Assembly (NCBI GenBank): GCA_025463215.1 | Contig: JAOBWF010000244.1 | Span: forward strand, 1-32,583 | Reading direction: 5' to 3' | DNA length: 32,583 nt | From: Acidobacteriota bacterium | Lineage (GTDB): Bacteria; Acidobacteriota; Vicinamibacteria; Vicinamibacterales; CAVVIG01 | Shown: one piece after another, positions 1 through 8,904 of the stretch | Layout: every line of letters begins with the position of its first letter | Position numbering within the stretch: the first letter of the stretch is position 1 | Program-made: the position numbers and the translations under genes | The notes under the pieces: model-generated | Told to the model about the DNA's origin: nothing | Databases searched by the model: none | What the model saw: the letters and a program-made list of their open reading frames with translations, nothing else

Positions 1-626
1 AGTTCACCGACGAGATCGCGCCGATCACGACGACGATGAAGGTGGTGGACAAGGCGACCGGCGCGGAGTCGATGAAAGAAGTGACGGTGTCGCAGGACGA
101 GGGCATCCGCGCCGACACGACCTACGAGGGGGTCGCGAAGATCCGTCCGGCGATCGAAGGGGGCGTCATCTCAGCCGGCAACGCCAGCCAGTTTTCCGAC
201 GGCGCCGGCGTCTGCATCGTGATGAACGGGAAGACCGCCGCCAGCAAAGGATTGACGCCGCTTGGCGTGTTCCGCGGCTTCGCGGTCGCCGGCTGCGAGC
301 CGGCGGAGATGGGCATCGGCCCGGTGTTCGCGGTGCCGAAGCTGCTCGCGAAGGCCGGGCTCAAAGTCAGCGACATCGATCTGTGGGAGCTGAACGAAGC
401 CTTCGCGGTGCAGGTGATCTACTGCCGCGATCGCCTTGGCATTCCTGATGACGCGCTCAACGTCAACGGCGGCGCGGTTGCGGTGGGCCATCCCTATGGC
501 ATGTCAGGCCAGCGTCTCGTCGGCCACGCGCTCATCGAGGGCAAACGCCGCGGCGCCAAGCGCGTCGTCGTCACCATGTGCATCGGCGGCGGCATGGGCG
601 CGGCGGGGCTGTTCGAGGTCGCGTAG
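1..626 (+). CDS. Thiolase (acetyl-CoA C-acyltransferase), C-terminal part, 5' end outside window
   Basis: The reading frame is open from the left edge (first whole codon at base 3) to the TAG at 624-626, so the gene begins upstream. The visible ~207 residues are the second half of a thiolase, which performs reversible thiolytic cleavage or condensation of acyl-CoA in the cytoplasm. Family marks are NEAFAVQ, the [12 protein letters not shown] block with the catalytic His (codon 489-491), and the [10 protein letters not shown] block with the second catalytic Cys (codon 579-581). The nucleophilic Cys of the N-terminal half lies off the window. AVGHPYG in place of the commoner ALGHPLG is a minor variation. 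Whether it is a degradative (FadA-type) or biosynthetic (AtoB/PhaA-type) enzyme cannot be decided here. The next gene converges on it. Confidence 0.93.
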   Translation, partial: FTDEIAPITTTMKVVDKATGAESMKEVTVSQDEGIRADTTYEGVAKIRPAIEGGVISAGNASQFSDGAGVCIVMNGKTAASKGLTPLGVFRGFAVAGCEPAEMGIGPVFAVPKLLAKAGLKVSDIDLWELNEAFAVQVIYCRDRLGIPDDALNVNGGAVAVGHPYGMSGQRLVGHALIEGKRRGAKRVVVTMCIGGGMGAAGLFEVA

Positions 627-660
627 ACGGAGATCGGCATTCCGAGATCTGAAATGCTCT

Positions 661-2841
661 TCAGCTCCTCTTCTTGGCCTGCAGCGCGACGGCGAGATTG
701 CGCCTGGCGTCTTCGAAGTCCGGCTGCAGCGCCAGCGCCTGGCGGAACTGATCGATCGCCTCGTCCATGCGACCCTGCGAGCCGAGTGCGATGCCGAGGT
801 TGTTGTGCGCCGCGACCATCGTCGGGTCGGCTTTCAGCGCCGCCCTGAATTCGACGATCGCCTCCTCGAGCCGGTCCATCTCGACCAGCATGCTGCCGAA
901 GTCGTAATGGATCGAGCCGTTGGCGGGATCGAGCTGGAGTGCCCGTCGATAGTGGCTGATCGCCTCGTCGTACTGGCCGGCGGATCCGAACGCCTCGGCG
1001 AGATTGCGGTGCGCCTGCACCGAGGCCGGATCGACCGCCAGCGCGTCACGGAATTCGGTGATCGCTTCGTCGCGTCGCCCCTCGGCCATCAGGGCGATGC
1101 CGAGATTGTTGTGGACGTCGACCGATGCCGGGATCGTCTGCAGGGCGATCCGGAAATGATCCGCGGCCTCGGCCGGCTTGCCCGCGTCCATCAGCGCGTT
1201 CGCCAGGTTGTACTGCGCCTCGGGGTACTCCGGACGCACGCGCAGCGCCTGCTGATACGTCGCGATGGCGTCGCCGATCTGACCCTTCGCATGCAATGAC
1301 GTCCCGAGATTGTTGTAGGCCGGCGCATAGTCCGGCGCGAGCGCCAGGGCGCGGTGGTACCGATCGGCCGCCTCGTCGAGCCGTCCCTCCGCCTGGAGCG
1401 CGACACCGAGATTCGTTTCGGTCACCGCACGCATCAGGGTCTTCGAGAGCAGCGGCCAGTTGCAGAAGAGGGCGGCGCCGGCAACCGCCGCCAGCGTCCA
1501 GGCGCGGCGCGCGGCGTTGACCCGGAAGAAATCGCGCGCCTCGCCGAGGCCGCCGGCGGCAAACAGGATCAGCAGCGGCACCAGCGGGTAGCGATACCGC
1601 GCGAACACATAGAACATGACGATGGTGGTCGCGTAGGCCGCCGTCATGGCGTAGAGCACCCACAGCCGCGATCGCCGCGGCCAGGTCGCGATCAGTCCGA
1701 ACAGCGCCAGCGGGACGAGGATGCCGAAGTGGCCAACGACGCCGCCGAGGCGCAGCGGCAGCGACCACTCGGCGTGCGCTTCCTGGCTCTCGGTGTCGAG
1801 CATCTCGGTCGCGTTCCAGAGCAGCGCGACTTTCCGCGCCATCAAGGTCAGCCATGCAGCGGGCTTCGACGTGACGAAGTTGAGCGCCTTGTCGGTCCAA
1901 TACCCGGATACCTCCGCCGGAGTCAGCCGCCTGCCCAGCGCCCGCTCCGCGAGGTCGGTGGCGTCCTGGCGTTCGTACTCCGGCGCCCCGCGCCCGAAGC
2001 GCAGCGACTGATAGGTACCATCGGCCGCCGGGTTGTTGCCGATGTAGAAGTTGGGGCCGAACTGCGACGTGGTGATGTAGAACCCGCCGCCGACGTATGC
2101 ATTGCGCGCCGCGACCGGGACGAGCACGATCGCGAGCCCCGCCAGGAACAGTGCCGCGGAACGAACCGCGAGCGGCCACCCTCGACCTGGCCCCCAGCCC
2201 ATGGCGCCCGGACCCTTGGTCATGATCCACGCGAGAATCACCAGGATGAAGACGAGCGCATTTTCGCGGGTCAACGCGAGTCCGCCCATCGTGACACCGA
2301 GAAGAAGAAACCGCGCTCTGGTTCCTTCTGATCGCGAGATCAGATAGAGCGCGAGACAGACGAAGAAGACGTCGAGCACCGACTTCTGCAGCAGGCCGTC
2401 GAAGAAGATCGCCGGCGCGTAGCACGCGAGCATCAGGCCGGCGGCGAGGCCGGCGCGCTTCGAGAAGAACCGTGCGGCAGCGAGCGCCAGCAGCGCACAC
2501 GAGGCGGAGCCGATCACCGCCTGAATGATGCGAACGAGCAGGAGATGACGCCCGGCCACGAAGTAGATGACGCCGAGCAGGTAGGGATAGAGCGGCGCCT
2601 GGTAGAACACCTCGCTGCCCAGCCATTCGCCGGCGGCGATCCGGCGCGCCCACTCGTCGTAGCCGCGCGAGTCGCCGAGCAACAGCGAAAAGAACGGCGA
2701 GCGCCGCAGCTGCCACACGTGTACGAGCCGCACCAGCAGCGCCACGACGAAAACCGCCAGCGCGAACCATGCGCGATCGTCGACCGGCGGCCGCCGCCGC
2801 TCGGCCGTTACGACTGCGGCGTCAGCTGTTCTCCGCGGCAA
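661..2841 (-). CDS. GT-C family membrane glycosyltransferase with C-terminal TPR repeats
   Basis: A 726-residue protein. Residues about 25-462 carry roughly ten hydrophobic segments, and an early periplasmic loop holds GDSRGYDEWA (D57, D62), the acidic motif of GT39/PMT/ArnT-like transferases that use lipid-linked sugars. Residues about 474-722 are some seven 34-residue TPR units with the NLGxAL...A...YxxAL..P pattern. The likely role is glycosylation or lipid modification in the inner membrane, with the TPR tail as docking surface; the acceptor is unknown. The start is uncertain: no ATG precedes the first membrane helix, so TTG at 2841 is used. It lies 7 nt after a TAGCAT -10-like box and has no Shine-Dalgarno. 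The frame stays open further upstream. It is divergent from the cytochrome-PHM gene at 2862. Confidence 0.8.
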   Translation of the reverse strand: MPRRTADAAVVTAERRRPPVDDRAWFALAVFVVALLVRLVHVWQLRRSPFFSLLLGDSRGYDEWARRIAAGEWLGSEVFYQAPLYPYLLGVIYFVAGRHLLLVRIIQAVIGSASCALLALAAARFFSKRAGLAAGLMLACYAPAIFFDGLLQKSVLDVFFVCLALYLISRSEGTRARFLLLGVTMGGLALTRENALVFILVILAWIMTKGPGAMGWGPGRGWPLAVRSAALFLAGLAIVLVPVAARNAYVGGGFYITTSQFGPNFYIGNNPAADGTYQSLRFGRGAPEYERQDATDLAERALGRRLTPAEVSGYWTDKALNFVTSKPAAWLTLMARKVALLWNATEMLDTESQEAHAEWSLPLRLGGVVGHFGILVPLALFGLIATWPRRSRLWVLYAMTAAYATTIVMFYVFARYRYPLVPLLILFAAGGLGEARDFFRVNAARRAWTLAAVAGAALFCNWPLLSKTLMRAVTETNLGVALQAEGRLDEAADRYHRALALAPDYAPAYNNLGTSLHAKGQIGDAIATYQQALRVRPEYPEAQYNLANALMDAGKPAEAADHFRIALQTIPASVDVHNNLGIALMAEGRRDEAITEFRDALAVDPASVQAHRNLAEAFGSAGQYDEAISHYRRALQLDPANGSIHYDFGSMLVEMDRLEEAIVEFRAALKADPTMVAAHNNLGIALGSQGRMDEAIDQFRQALALQPDFEDARRNLAVALQAKKRS

Positions 2842-2861
2842 GATTGGTATGCTAGCGCAGC
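2842..2861. promoter_or_regulatory. Compact bidirectional promoter between divergent genes
   Basis: Only 20 bp separate the two putative start codons. On the plus strand TGGTATGCT (2845-2853) reads as an extended -10 (TGn-TATGCT) ending 8 nt before the ATG at 2862. On the minus strand the overlapping TAGCAT (2854-2849) ends 7 nt before the TTG at 2841. No convincing -35 boxes and no Shine-Dalgarno are visible, so either transcript would be leaderless or nearly so. This is inference from motif spacing. Confidence 0.4.
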
Positions 2862-4967
2862 ATGTGCGGAAGAAGGAACCGCGGAGGCCGCCGAGAACGC
2901 CGAGAAGAAAAAGCGCGGCATCCTTTGCGGTCGCTGCCGTTTGTTCTGGCCGTTTTGCTATGGCCTGCGGTCGCCAGTGCGCAGACGCCGCTGACCTTCA
3001 CCAAAGACATCGCGCCGATCATCTGGTCGCGGTGCGCGTCCTGCCATCGCCCTGGCGAAATCGGTCCATTCAGCCTGCTCACCTACGAGGACGTGCGGCG
3101 TCACGCGGCGCAGATCGCCGCCGTGACCGCGCGGCGCATCATGCCGCCGTGGAAGCCGGTCGCCGGCAAAGGGACGTTTCAGAACGAGCGGCGTCTCGGC
3201 GATCGCGAGCTGTCGCTGCTGCAGCGGTGGATTGCCGAGGGCGCCGCCGAGGGGGGCGCCGCCGATCGGTCGCAGGCGCCACCGCTGTGGAACGATGGCT
3301 GGCAGCTCGGCCCGCCCGATCTCGTGGTGCGGATGCCCGAGGAGTACACCGTCGCCGCCGACGGCTCGGACGTGTTCCGCACGTTCGTGCTGCCGATCCC
3401 TGTCGATCGACCGCGCTACGTCCGCGCGATCGAATTCCATCCGGGCAATGCGCGGGTCGTGCATCACGCCAACCTCGGCGTCGATCGCACGCGCTCGTCG
3501 CGTCAGCTCGACGCGCGAGACGCCGAGCCGGGCTACGACGGCAGCATGGAGCGCGATGCCCGGTATCCGGAGGGACAGCTCCTCGGCTGGACCCCGGGCC
3601 AGGCGCCGCATCCCGCACCCGATGGCACACAGTGGCGGCTCGAGCCGGGCAGCGATCTGGTCGTCCAGCTGCACCTGCAGCCGACCGGAAAACGTGAACG
3701 CGTCGGCGTCATCGTCGGCTTCTATTTCACCGATACGCCGCCGCAGCGTACGCCAGCCGGCCTGCGGCTCGGGAGCCAGACGATCGACATCCCTCCCGAC
3801 GCCGGCGAATACGTCGTCACCGATCGCTACGCGCTGCCGGTGGACGTCGAGGTCGTCGCCGTCCAGCCGCACGCCCACAACCTGGCGCGCCGGATGGAGG
3901 CGGAGGCGCAGCTGCCCGACGGCACGACGCGGTGGCTGATCGCGATCGACGACTGGGACTTCCGCTGGCAGGACGTCTACCGCTACGCGACGCCGCTCAC
4001 GCTGCCCAAGGGCACCGTGCTGTCGATGCGCTACGCCTACGACAATTCGGCGGCCAACCCGCGCAATCCGCACCGCCCGCCGGCGCGCGTGGTCTGGGGC
4101 CAGAACACGTCCGACGAGATGGGCGATCTCTGGCTGCAGGTGATCCCGCGCGCCGCCGCCGACGAGGCGCTGCTGACCGCTGATTTCCGCCGCAAGGCGA
4201 GCGCCGACGATCTCGCCGCGTACACCGGGCTGCTGCGGCGCGATCCCGGGAACCCGCTGCGCCACGATGCGGTCGCGGCCCTCTATCTCGACGCCGGCCG
4301 GCTCGACGAAGCGATCGCCGAGTTTCGTGAGTCGCTGCGGCTGAATCGCGAGTCGGCGCCGACGCAGTACAACCTCGGGTTCGCGCTGTCGGCGCGCGGC
4401 CGCCGCGACGAGGCGATCGCCGCATTCCAGGAGGCGCTGCGGATCGATCCGGATTACGCGCAGGCGCACAACAACCTTGGCGCGCTGCTGCAACTCGGCG
4501 GGCAGGCGGACGCGGCGCTCGAGCACTTCCGGCGCGCCACGATTCTCCGGCCCGACAACGTCGAAGCGCACGCGAATCTGGGGCAGTTGCTGTCGAACCG
4601 CGGCCGGCTCCCGGAAGCGGCGGCGCAGTTCGCCGCGGTGCTCGCGCTCAATCCCGATCACGTCCAGGCATTGGGCGGGCTGGCGTGGATCCGGGCGACC
4701 GCTGCCGATGCATCGCTCCGCGATCCCGCCAGCGCGATCACACTCGCCGTACGCGCCGATGCGGCCGCTCGTCACCAGGATGTCACCGCCATTGACGCGC
4801 TCGCCGCGGCCTATGCGGCGGCCGGTCGATACGACCAGGCGGTTCGCGTCGCCCGGCAAGGGCTCGCGCTGGCGCTCGCGTCAGACAAGACCGAGGTGGC
4901 GGCGCAGTTCCGGCTGCGGGTGGATATGTATCAATCGGGACAAGCCCTTTATCTGCCCCAGCCGTAA
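2862..4967 (+). CDS. Secreted cytochrome c / PHM-like copper monooxygenase / TPR fusion (copy 1)
   Basis: A 701-residue exported protein. A signal peptide ends near ASAQ (residue 41). A mono-haem cytochrome domain follows with C58-C61-H62 and probable axial Met94 in RRIMPPW. Residues about 150-430 match the two-domain copper monooxygenase fold of PHM and dopamine beta-hydroxylase: VVHH (H201, H202) and LHLQP (H271) would bind CuH; QPHAH (H337, H339) and DEMGDLW (M420) would bind CuM. Residues about 445-690 are TPR repeats. PHM enzymes hydroxylate a C-H bond using O2 and two single electrons; here the fused haem could supply them in the periplasm. The substrate is unknown. A long Arg-rich n-region comes from a 9-bp tandem repeat, so TTG at 2925 (Leu22), directly before LPFVLAVLLWP, is a possible real start. 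Paralogue of 8901-10688. Confidence 0.85.
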   Translation: MCGRRNRGGRRERREEKARHPLRSLPFVLAVLLWPAVASAQTPLTFTKDIAPIIWSRCASCHRPGEIGPFSLLTYEDVRRHAAQIAAVTARRIMPPWKPVAGKGTFQNERRLGDRELSLLQRWIAEGAAEGGAADRSQAPPLWNDGWQLGPPDLVVRMPEEYTVAADGSDVFRTFVLPIPVDRPRYVRAIEFHPGNARVVHHANLGVDRTRSSRQLDARDAEPGYDGSMERDARYPEGQLLGWTPGQAPHPAPDGTQWRLEPGSDLVVQLHLQPTGKRERVGVIVGFYFTDTPPQRTPAGLRLGSQTIDIPPDAGEYVVTDRYALPVDVEVVAVQPHAHNLARRMEAEAQLPDGTTRWLIAIDDWDFRWQDVYRYATPLTLPKGTVLSMRYAYDNSAANPRNPHRPPARVVWGQNTSDEMGDLWLQVIPRAAADEALLTADFRRKASADDLAAYTGLLRRDPGNPLRHDAVAALYLDAGRLDEAIAEFRESLRLNRESAPTQYNLGFALSARGRRDEAIAAFQEALRIDPDYAQAHNNLGALLQLGGQADAALEHFRRATILRPDNVEAHANLGQLLSNRGRLPEAAAQFAAVLALNPDHVQALGGLAWIRATAADASLRDPASAITLAVRADAAARHQDVTAIDALAAAYAAAGRYDQAVRVARQGLALALASDKTEVAAQFRLRVDMYQSGQALYLPQP
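2878..2904. repeat. 9-bp tandem repeat, three units
   Basis: ACCGCGGAG, GCCGCCGAG and AACGCCGAG follow each other at 2878, 2887 and 2896, consensus [AG][AC]CGC[CG]GAG. Read in frame it gives the Arg/Glu-rich stretch before the signal peptide of the 2862 gene, or it is leader sequence if translation starts at 2925. Confidence 0.6.
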
Positions 4968-4988
4968 CAGATCCAAATTCTGGAATTC

Positions 4989-5005
4989 GGCGGTCTCCGA
5001 CCGCC
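4989..5005 (+). other. Small perfect hairpin between cytochrome-PHM gene and TonB receptor gene
   Basis: GGCGGTC-TCC-GACCGCC forms a 7-bp stem with a 3-nt loop 22 bp after the upstream stop codon. There is no T-tract, so it is at best a weak terminator or an mRNA 3' stabiliser. The gap 4968-5100 otherwise holds the leader of the TonB receptor gene. Confidence 0.4.
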
Positions 5006-5100
5006 GCTAAATGCAATTTCCTGGTGGATTCCTACAAGAATGCGCCATATCCTGCTTTCGAGCTGAATCACTGTCGGACCTGTCGACTGTGGAGGATTGG

Positions 5101-8100
5101 ATGACGAGAAGTCGTGTTGCAATGTTGTTCGCCGTGGCGCTGGGATGCCTTGCGCTTCCCACGACCGCGCGCGCGCAAAGCGCATTTGCGGGTGTTGTGA
5201 AAGACGCGACCGGGGCGGTTCTGCCCGGTGTCACCGTCGAAGCGGCAAGTCCAGCACTGATTGAAAAGGTGCGGTCGGTGACGACCGACGCCAATGGCCT
5301 GTATCGGATCGAGAATCTTCGTCCTGGCACGTACACCTTGACGTTCAACCTGCCGGGCTTTTCGGCGGTGAAGCGTGACGGCGTCGAACTGCCATCGAAC
5401 TTCACCTCGACGATCAACGCCGATCTGAAAGTCGGCGCGATGGAGGAGACGGTCACCGTCTCTGGCCAGTCGCCGGTGGTCGACGTCCAGAGCAACTCGA
5501 AGGCGCAGGTCCTGTCGCGCGAAATGCTCGACGCGGTGCCGACGTCGCACACGATTCAGGGCGTCGGGCAGCTCGTGGTCGGCGTGACGCTGACCGCGCC
5601 GGACGTCGGCGGCTCGCAGGCGATGCAGCAGACCTACTTCACGGTGCACGGCCTCGGCGCCGCGCAGACCTCGCTGATGATGGACGGCATGATCATCAAC
5701 GGGCTGCAGGGCGACGGCGCGATCCAGACCTACACCAACGACGCCGGCAACCAGGAAATGGTCTACCAGACGGGCGGCGGCACGGTCGACTCGCCGACCG
5801 GCGGCGTCAAGATCAACATGATCCCGCGCGAGGGCGGCAACCGGATCAGCGGCTCGCTGTTCCAGGGCTACGAGACCAGCAAGATGCAGGGCGACAACCT
5901 GACGCCCTTCCTCGCGGCCAACGGCGTCAAGACGGTCGACAAGATCGGCACCTACAACGACACGAATGCGACCTTCGGCGGTCCGATCATGAAGGACAAG
6001 CTGTGGTACTTCGGGTCGGCGCGGTTTTTCGTCGTCAACAAGCCGATCGCGAACACCTACGTGTCCGACGGGACCAAGGCCGGCATCGCGGCATGCGCGT
6101 CGGCGCTGGCCGGACGCGGCGGCTCGCTCTGCCCGCAGGGGACCGACCCGCAGCACCAGTACAGCGGCCTCGTCCGCATGACCTGGCAGATGAGCCCGCG
6201 CAACAAGCTCGCGGGCTATTACGACCGCATCCACAAGATCCGCGGGGCGGCGATGAGCCCGGGCGACGACCAGACGACCTCGTCGGTGTTCTGGAACTCG
6301 CCGCTCTATACGACCAACATGCTCAAGTACACCTCGACGGTGACGAGTAAGTTCCTCCTCGAGGGTGGCTTCTCGAGCAACATCGAGCGCTACAACAACC
6401 TGTATCAACCGGGGATCGAACAGGCGCGTGGGTCGGCCTCGTGGCTGGCGAACGCGAAGCATTGCGTCGACACCGGCAATCCGGCCGCCGCGGCACAAGC
6501 CTGCGCGTCGACGAACAACGCGGCAGGCGCGCAGTACGGCAGCTACCCGGATCGGTACAACATGCAGGCGTCGGCGTCGTACATCACCGGCTCGCAGGCG
6601 ATCAAGGTCGGCTTCCAGGATTCGTGGGGCCCGTACAACCAGAACCTCAACGCCAACGCCGACCTGTACCAGAACTACACGACCAGCGCGACCACCGGTC
6701 TACCGGTACCGTCGACCGTCACCCTGCTCGCGACGCCGTCGCACTGGCAGGATCGGCTGAACGCCAATCTCGGTATCTACGGCCAGGACGTGCTCACCTT
6801 CAAGCGCGCCACCATCACGCTCGGCGGCCGCTACGAATACATCAGCGAGCAGATCACCGGCCAGGACGCGCAGGTCGGGCGCTTCGTCAACATCCCGGCG
6901 TTCTCCGATCAGCAGATGCCGAAGTGGAAGTCGTTCTCGCCGCGCACATCGTTCGTCTACGACCTGACCGGCAATGGCAAGACCGCCGTCCGGTTTGGTT
7001 ACAACCGGTTCGGCGTCGCAGCAACGACGACGCTCGCGTCGCTGTACGATCCGGCCAACGGGTTGACGATCGTGACGAGCGCCCCATGGGTCGACAAGAA
7101 CGGTGACGATATCGCGCAGGGCAGCAACCGCTGCAACTTCGCCGGCGACCCGTCCTGCGAGATCAACTTCAGCAGCGTCCCGGTGAACTTCGGCGTCATC
7201 TCGCTGGCACAGCCCGATCCCAACCTCACGCGTCCCTACGTCGACCAGTTCAACCTCGGCGCAACGCGCGAAGTTGCGCGTGGCGTCTCGGTGTCGGGTG
7301 AATGGTTCCACAACGACGCCAGGAACTCGTGGGAGCGCAACAACGTGCTCCGCCCGGGCACCTACGCGAACGGCGCGGTGACCAACGCGAGCTACAGACC
7401 GGTGACGGTGTTCAGCCCCCTTGATGGCCGGCCCATCACGATGTACGACACGGTCAGTTCGGCGGTTCAGGGGGCGGTGCAGAACGTCGACACCAACGAC
7501 TCGAACGTGAAGCAGTCCTATAACGCGTTCGAGTTCAACTTCAATGCCAGACTGCCGCACGGCGCCCGGCTGTTCGGCGGCACCGCGACCGATCGGACGA
7601 TCGCCAACACGTGCAGCGCCGCGGCGAGCAACCCCAACTTCCTCATCACCATCGGCGGGGTCAACTACTGCGACCAGACCAACAGCGGCATCCCCTGGCG
7701 CACCCAGTTCAAGCTGGCCGGCACCTACCCGCTGCCGTGGTACGGCGTGACGGTCGCCGCGTCGTTCCAGGCGCTGCCCGGCTACATCGTCGGGACCTCG
7801 GCGCTGACCGCTGGTGGCGCCGGTGCTCCGAATTTCACCTCCTATAGCGGCGCGGCCAGCACGTGGACGGTCACGTCGACGACGACCTATACCGTCTGCC
7901 CCGGCAACTCCGCTTCGCAGGGTTGCGTGGTCGGAGCACGCGTCATTCCGGGAACCGCCGCAACGAACCCGCTCAACTCGGGCTCGTTCTCGGTGCCGCT
8001 GGATGCACCGGGCACGCTGCTGACACCGCGCGTCAACCAGCTCGACCTCTCCTTCAGCAAGCGCATCACCGTCGGCGGGATCAAGTTCGACCCGAAGATC

Positions 8101-8280
8101 GACATCTTCAACGCGTTGAACTCCGACGACTACTTCTCCGTCCGTGGCACGGTCTTCTCGCCGACGACGAATGCGGCGTTGACGACCCCGCTCACGCTCG
8201 GCTCGGCCGGCACGTATCTTCAGCCGGGTAGCATCCTGCAGGGGCGGATCATCCGCCTCGGCGCCGTCGTCACCTGGTAA
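5101..8280 (+). CDS. TonB-dependent receptor, Oar-like, with carboxypeptidase-regulatory-like N-domain
   Basis: A 1059-residue outer-membrane protein. The ATG at 5101 is chosen because GGAGG lies at 5091-5095 and a signal peptide (MTRSRVAMLFAVALG...TARAQ, residues 1-26) follows at once; an upstream ATG at 5011 would give a non-signal extension. Residues about 27-110 are a carboxypeptidase-regulatory-like beta-sandwich (GVVKDATGAVLPGVTV...TDANGLYRIENLRPGTYTL). A plug domain follows (about 120-265), then a beta-barrel to the C-terminal aromatic Trp, as expected for insertion by the BAM machinery. Such receptors import large ligands or act in secretion, powered by TonB-ExbBD. It lies between the two cytochrome-PHM fusions on the same strand, and a strong terminator follows its stop. 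The ligand is unknown; copper-peptide or oligomer uptake is only a guess from context. Confidence 0.93.
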   Translation: MTRSRVAMLFAVALGCLALPTTARAQSAFAGVVKDATGAVLPGVTVEAASPALIEKVRSVTTDANGLYRIENLRPGTYTLTFNLPGFSAVKRDGVELPSNFTSTINADLKVGAMEETVTVSGQSPVVDVQSNSKAQVLSREMLDAVPTSHTIQGVGQLVVGVTLTAPDVGGSQAMQQTYFTVHGLGAAQTSLMMDGMIINGLQGDGAIQTYTNDAGNQEMVYQTGGGTVDSPTGGVKINMIPREGGNRISGSLFQGYETSKMQGDNLTPFLAANGVKTVDKIGTYNDTNATFGGPIMKDKLWYFGSARFFVVNKPIANTYVSDGTKAGIAACASALAGRGGSLCPQGTDPQHQYSGLVRMTWQMSPRNKLAGYYDRIHKIRGAAMSPGDDQTTSSVFWNSPLYTTNMLKYTSTVTSKFLLEGGFSSNIERYNNLYQPGIEQARGSASWLANAKHCVDTGNPAAAAQACASTNNAAGAQYGSYPDRYNMQASASYITGSQAIKVGFQDSWGPYNQNLNANADLYQNYTTSATTGLPVPSTVTLLATPSHWQDRLNANLGIYGQDVLTFKRATITLGGRYEYISEQITGQDAQVGRFVNIPAFSDQQMPKWKSFSPRTSFVYDLTGNGKTAVRFGYNRFGVAATTTLASLYDPANGLTIVTSAPWVDKNGDDIAQGSNRCNFAGDPSCEINFSSVPVNFGVISLAQPDPNLTRPYVDQFNLGATREVARGVSVSGEWFHNDARNSWERNNVLRPGTYANGAVTNASYRPVTVFSPLDGRPITMYDTVSSAVQGAVQNVDTNDSNVKQSYNAFEFNFNARLPHGARLFGGTATDRTIANTCSAAASNPNFLITIGGVNYCDQTNSGIPWRTQFKLAGTYPLPWYGVTVAASFQALPGYIVGTSALTAGGAGAPNFTSYSGAASTWTVTSTTTYTVCPGNSASQGCVVGARVIPGTAATNPLNSGSFSVPLDAPGTLLTPRVNQLDLSFSKRITVGGIKFDPKIDIFNALNSDDYFSVRGTVFSPTTNAALTTPLTLGSAGTYLQPGSILQGRIIRLGAVVTW

Positions 8281-8293
8281 CGGCCTCGTAGGG

Positions 8294-8321
8294 CTGAAAG
8301 TTCAGGGTTCAGGGCTGAGGT
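8294..8321. repeat. Heptameric tandem repeat (TTCAGGG type)
   Basis: Seven-base units run CTGAAAG, TTCAGGG, TTCAGGG, CTGAGGT from 8294. The last units are also the left arm of the terminator at 8311, so the repeat and the terminator share sequence. Confidence 0.5.
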
Positions 8322-8358
8322 TCGGGGCATCGTGCCCCGAGCCCTCAGCCCTTTTTTT
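8311..8358 (+). terminator. Strong rho-independent terminator after the TonB receptor gene
   Basis: The left arm 8311-8329 pairs with the right arm 8333-8352 (one bulge or mismatch) around a 3-nt loop, giving a ~19-bp GC-rich stem, followed directly by seven T (8352-8358). It lies 30 bp after the TonB stop and 15 bp before the redoxin start, separating the two units. Confidence 0.9.
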
Positions 8359-8373
8359 GTGTACCATCGATCC

Positions 8374-8904
8374 GTGCTCACGCTGCCGCTGATGGCCGTG
8401 CTCGTCCAGGCGCTCTCGGGAGCACCGCTCGACGCGCTGCAGGCGCCCGCCGGCACCAAAGCCATCGTCTTCCTGTTCACCAGCACCGACTGCCCGATTT
8501 CGAACCGCTACGCGCCGGAGGTGCGCCGGATCGCGGAGTCGTTCGCTGGCAAAGGTGTGGTGTTCCGCATCGTGTATCCGAATCCGTCCGAAGACGCGAG
8601 GGCGATCCGCGAGCACATGACCGCCTATTCGTACGCGGGGATCGCCGATGCGGTCCGCGATCCGAAGCTCGCGCTGGTCAAGTTCGCGGGCGCGACGGTG
8701 ACGCCCGAAGCGGCGATTGTCGCCGGCGGCAAGGTCGTGTACCGCGGCCGGATTGACGATCGCTACGTCGACCTCGGGCGCGAGCGCCCGGCGCCGACGC
8801 GCCGCGATCTGTTCGAAGCGCTGACCGCGGTCGTCGCCGGTAAACCGGCGCCGCAGGCGACGACGCAGGCGGTCGGCTGTTTCATTTCGGACTTCGCGCG
8901 ATGA
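8374..8904 (+). CDS. Redoxin / thioredoxin-like protein paired with the cytochrome-PHM enzyme
   Basis: About 176 residues with a thioredoxin-like fold. Start GTG 8374 (ATG 8392 is the alternative); an earlier GTG at 8332 is rejected because it lies inside the terminator hairpin. AIVFLFTSTDCPISNRYAPEV carries the N-terminal Cys (C40) in the DCPISN form seen in redoxin-domain proteins of Acidobacteria and Planctomycetes, not a CxxC; a second Cys (C169) lies in the C-terminal VGCFISDF motif. The hydrophobic N-terminus could be a weak signal or anchor. Its TGA overlaps the ATG of the next gene by four bases (ATGA), so the two are translationally coupled. A role in thiol redox or copper-site maturation of that enzyme is inferred from coupling only. 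Confidence 0.82.
   Translation: MLTLPLMAVLVQALSGAPLDALQAPAGTKAIVFLFTSTDCPISNRYAPEVRRIAESFAGKGVVFRIVYPNPSEDARAIREHMTAYSYAGIADAVRDPKLALVKFAGATVTPEAAIVAGGKVVYRGRIDDRYVDLGRERPAPTRRDLFEALTAVVAGKPAPQATTQAVGCFISDFAR

Noticed and set aside
2958..4859. A long minus-strand open frame (633 codons) opposite cytochrome-PHM copy 1
   Set aside because: No protein-like motifs, Arg-rich composition; the plus strand carries the complete copper and haem ligand sets.
8332..8373. GTG 8332 as start of the redoxin
   Set aside because: The codon lies in the loop of a strong terminator, so a transcript starting after the terminator could not contain it.
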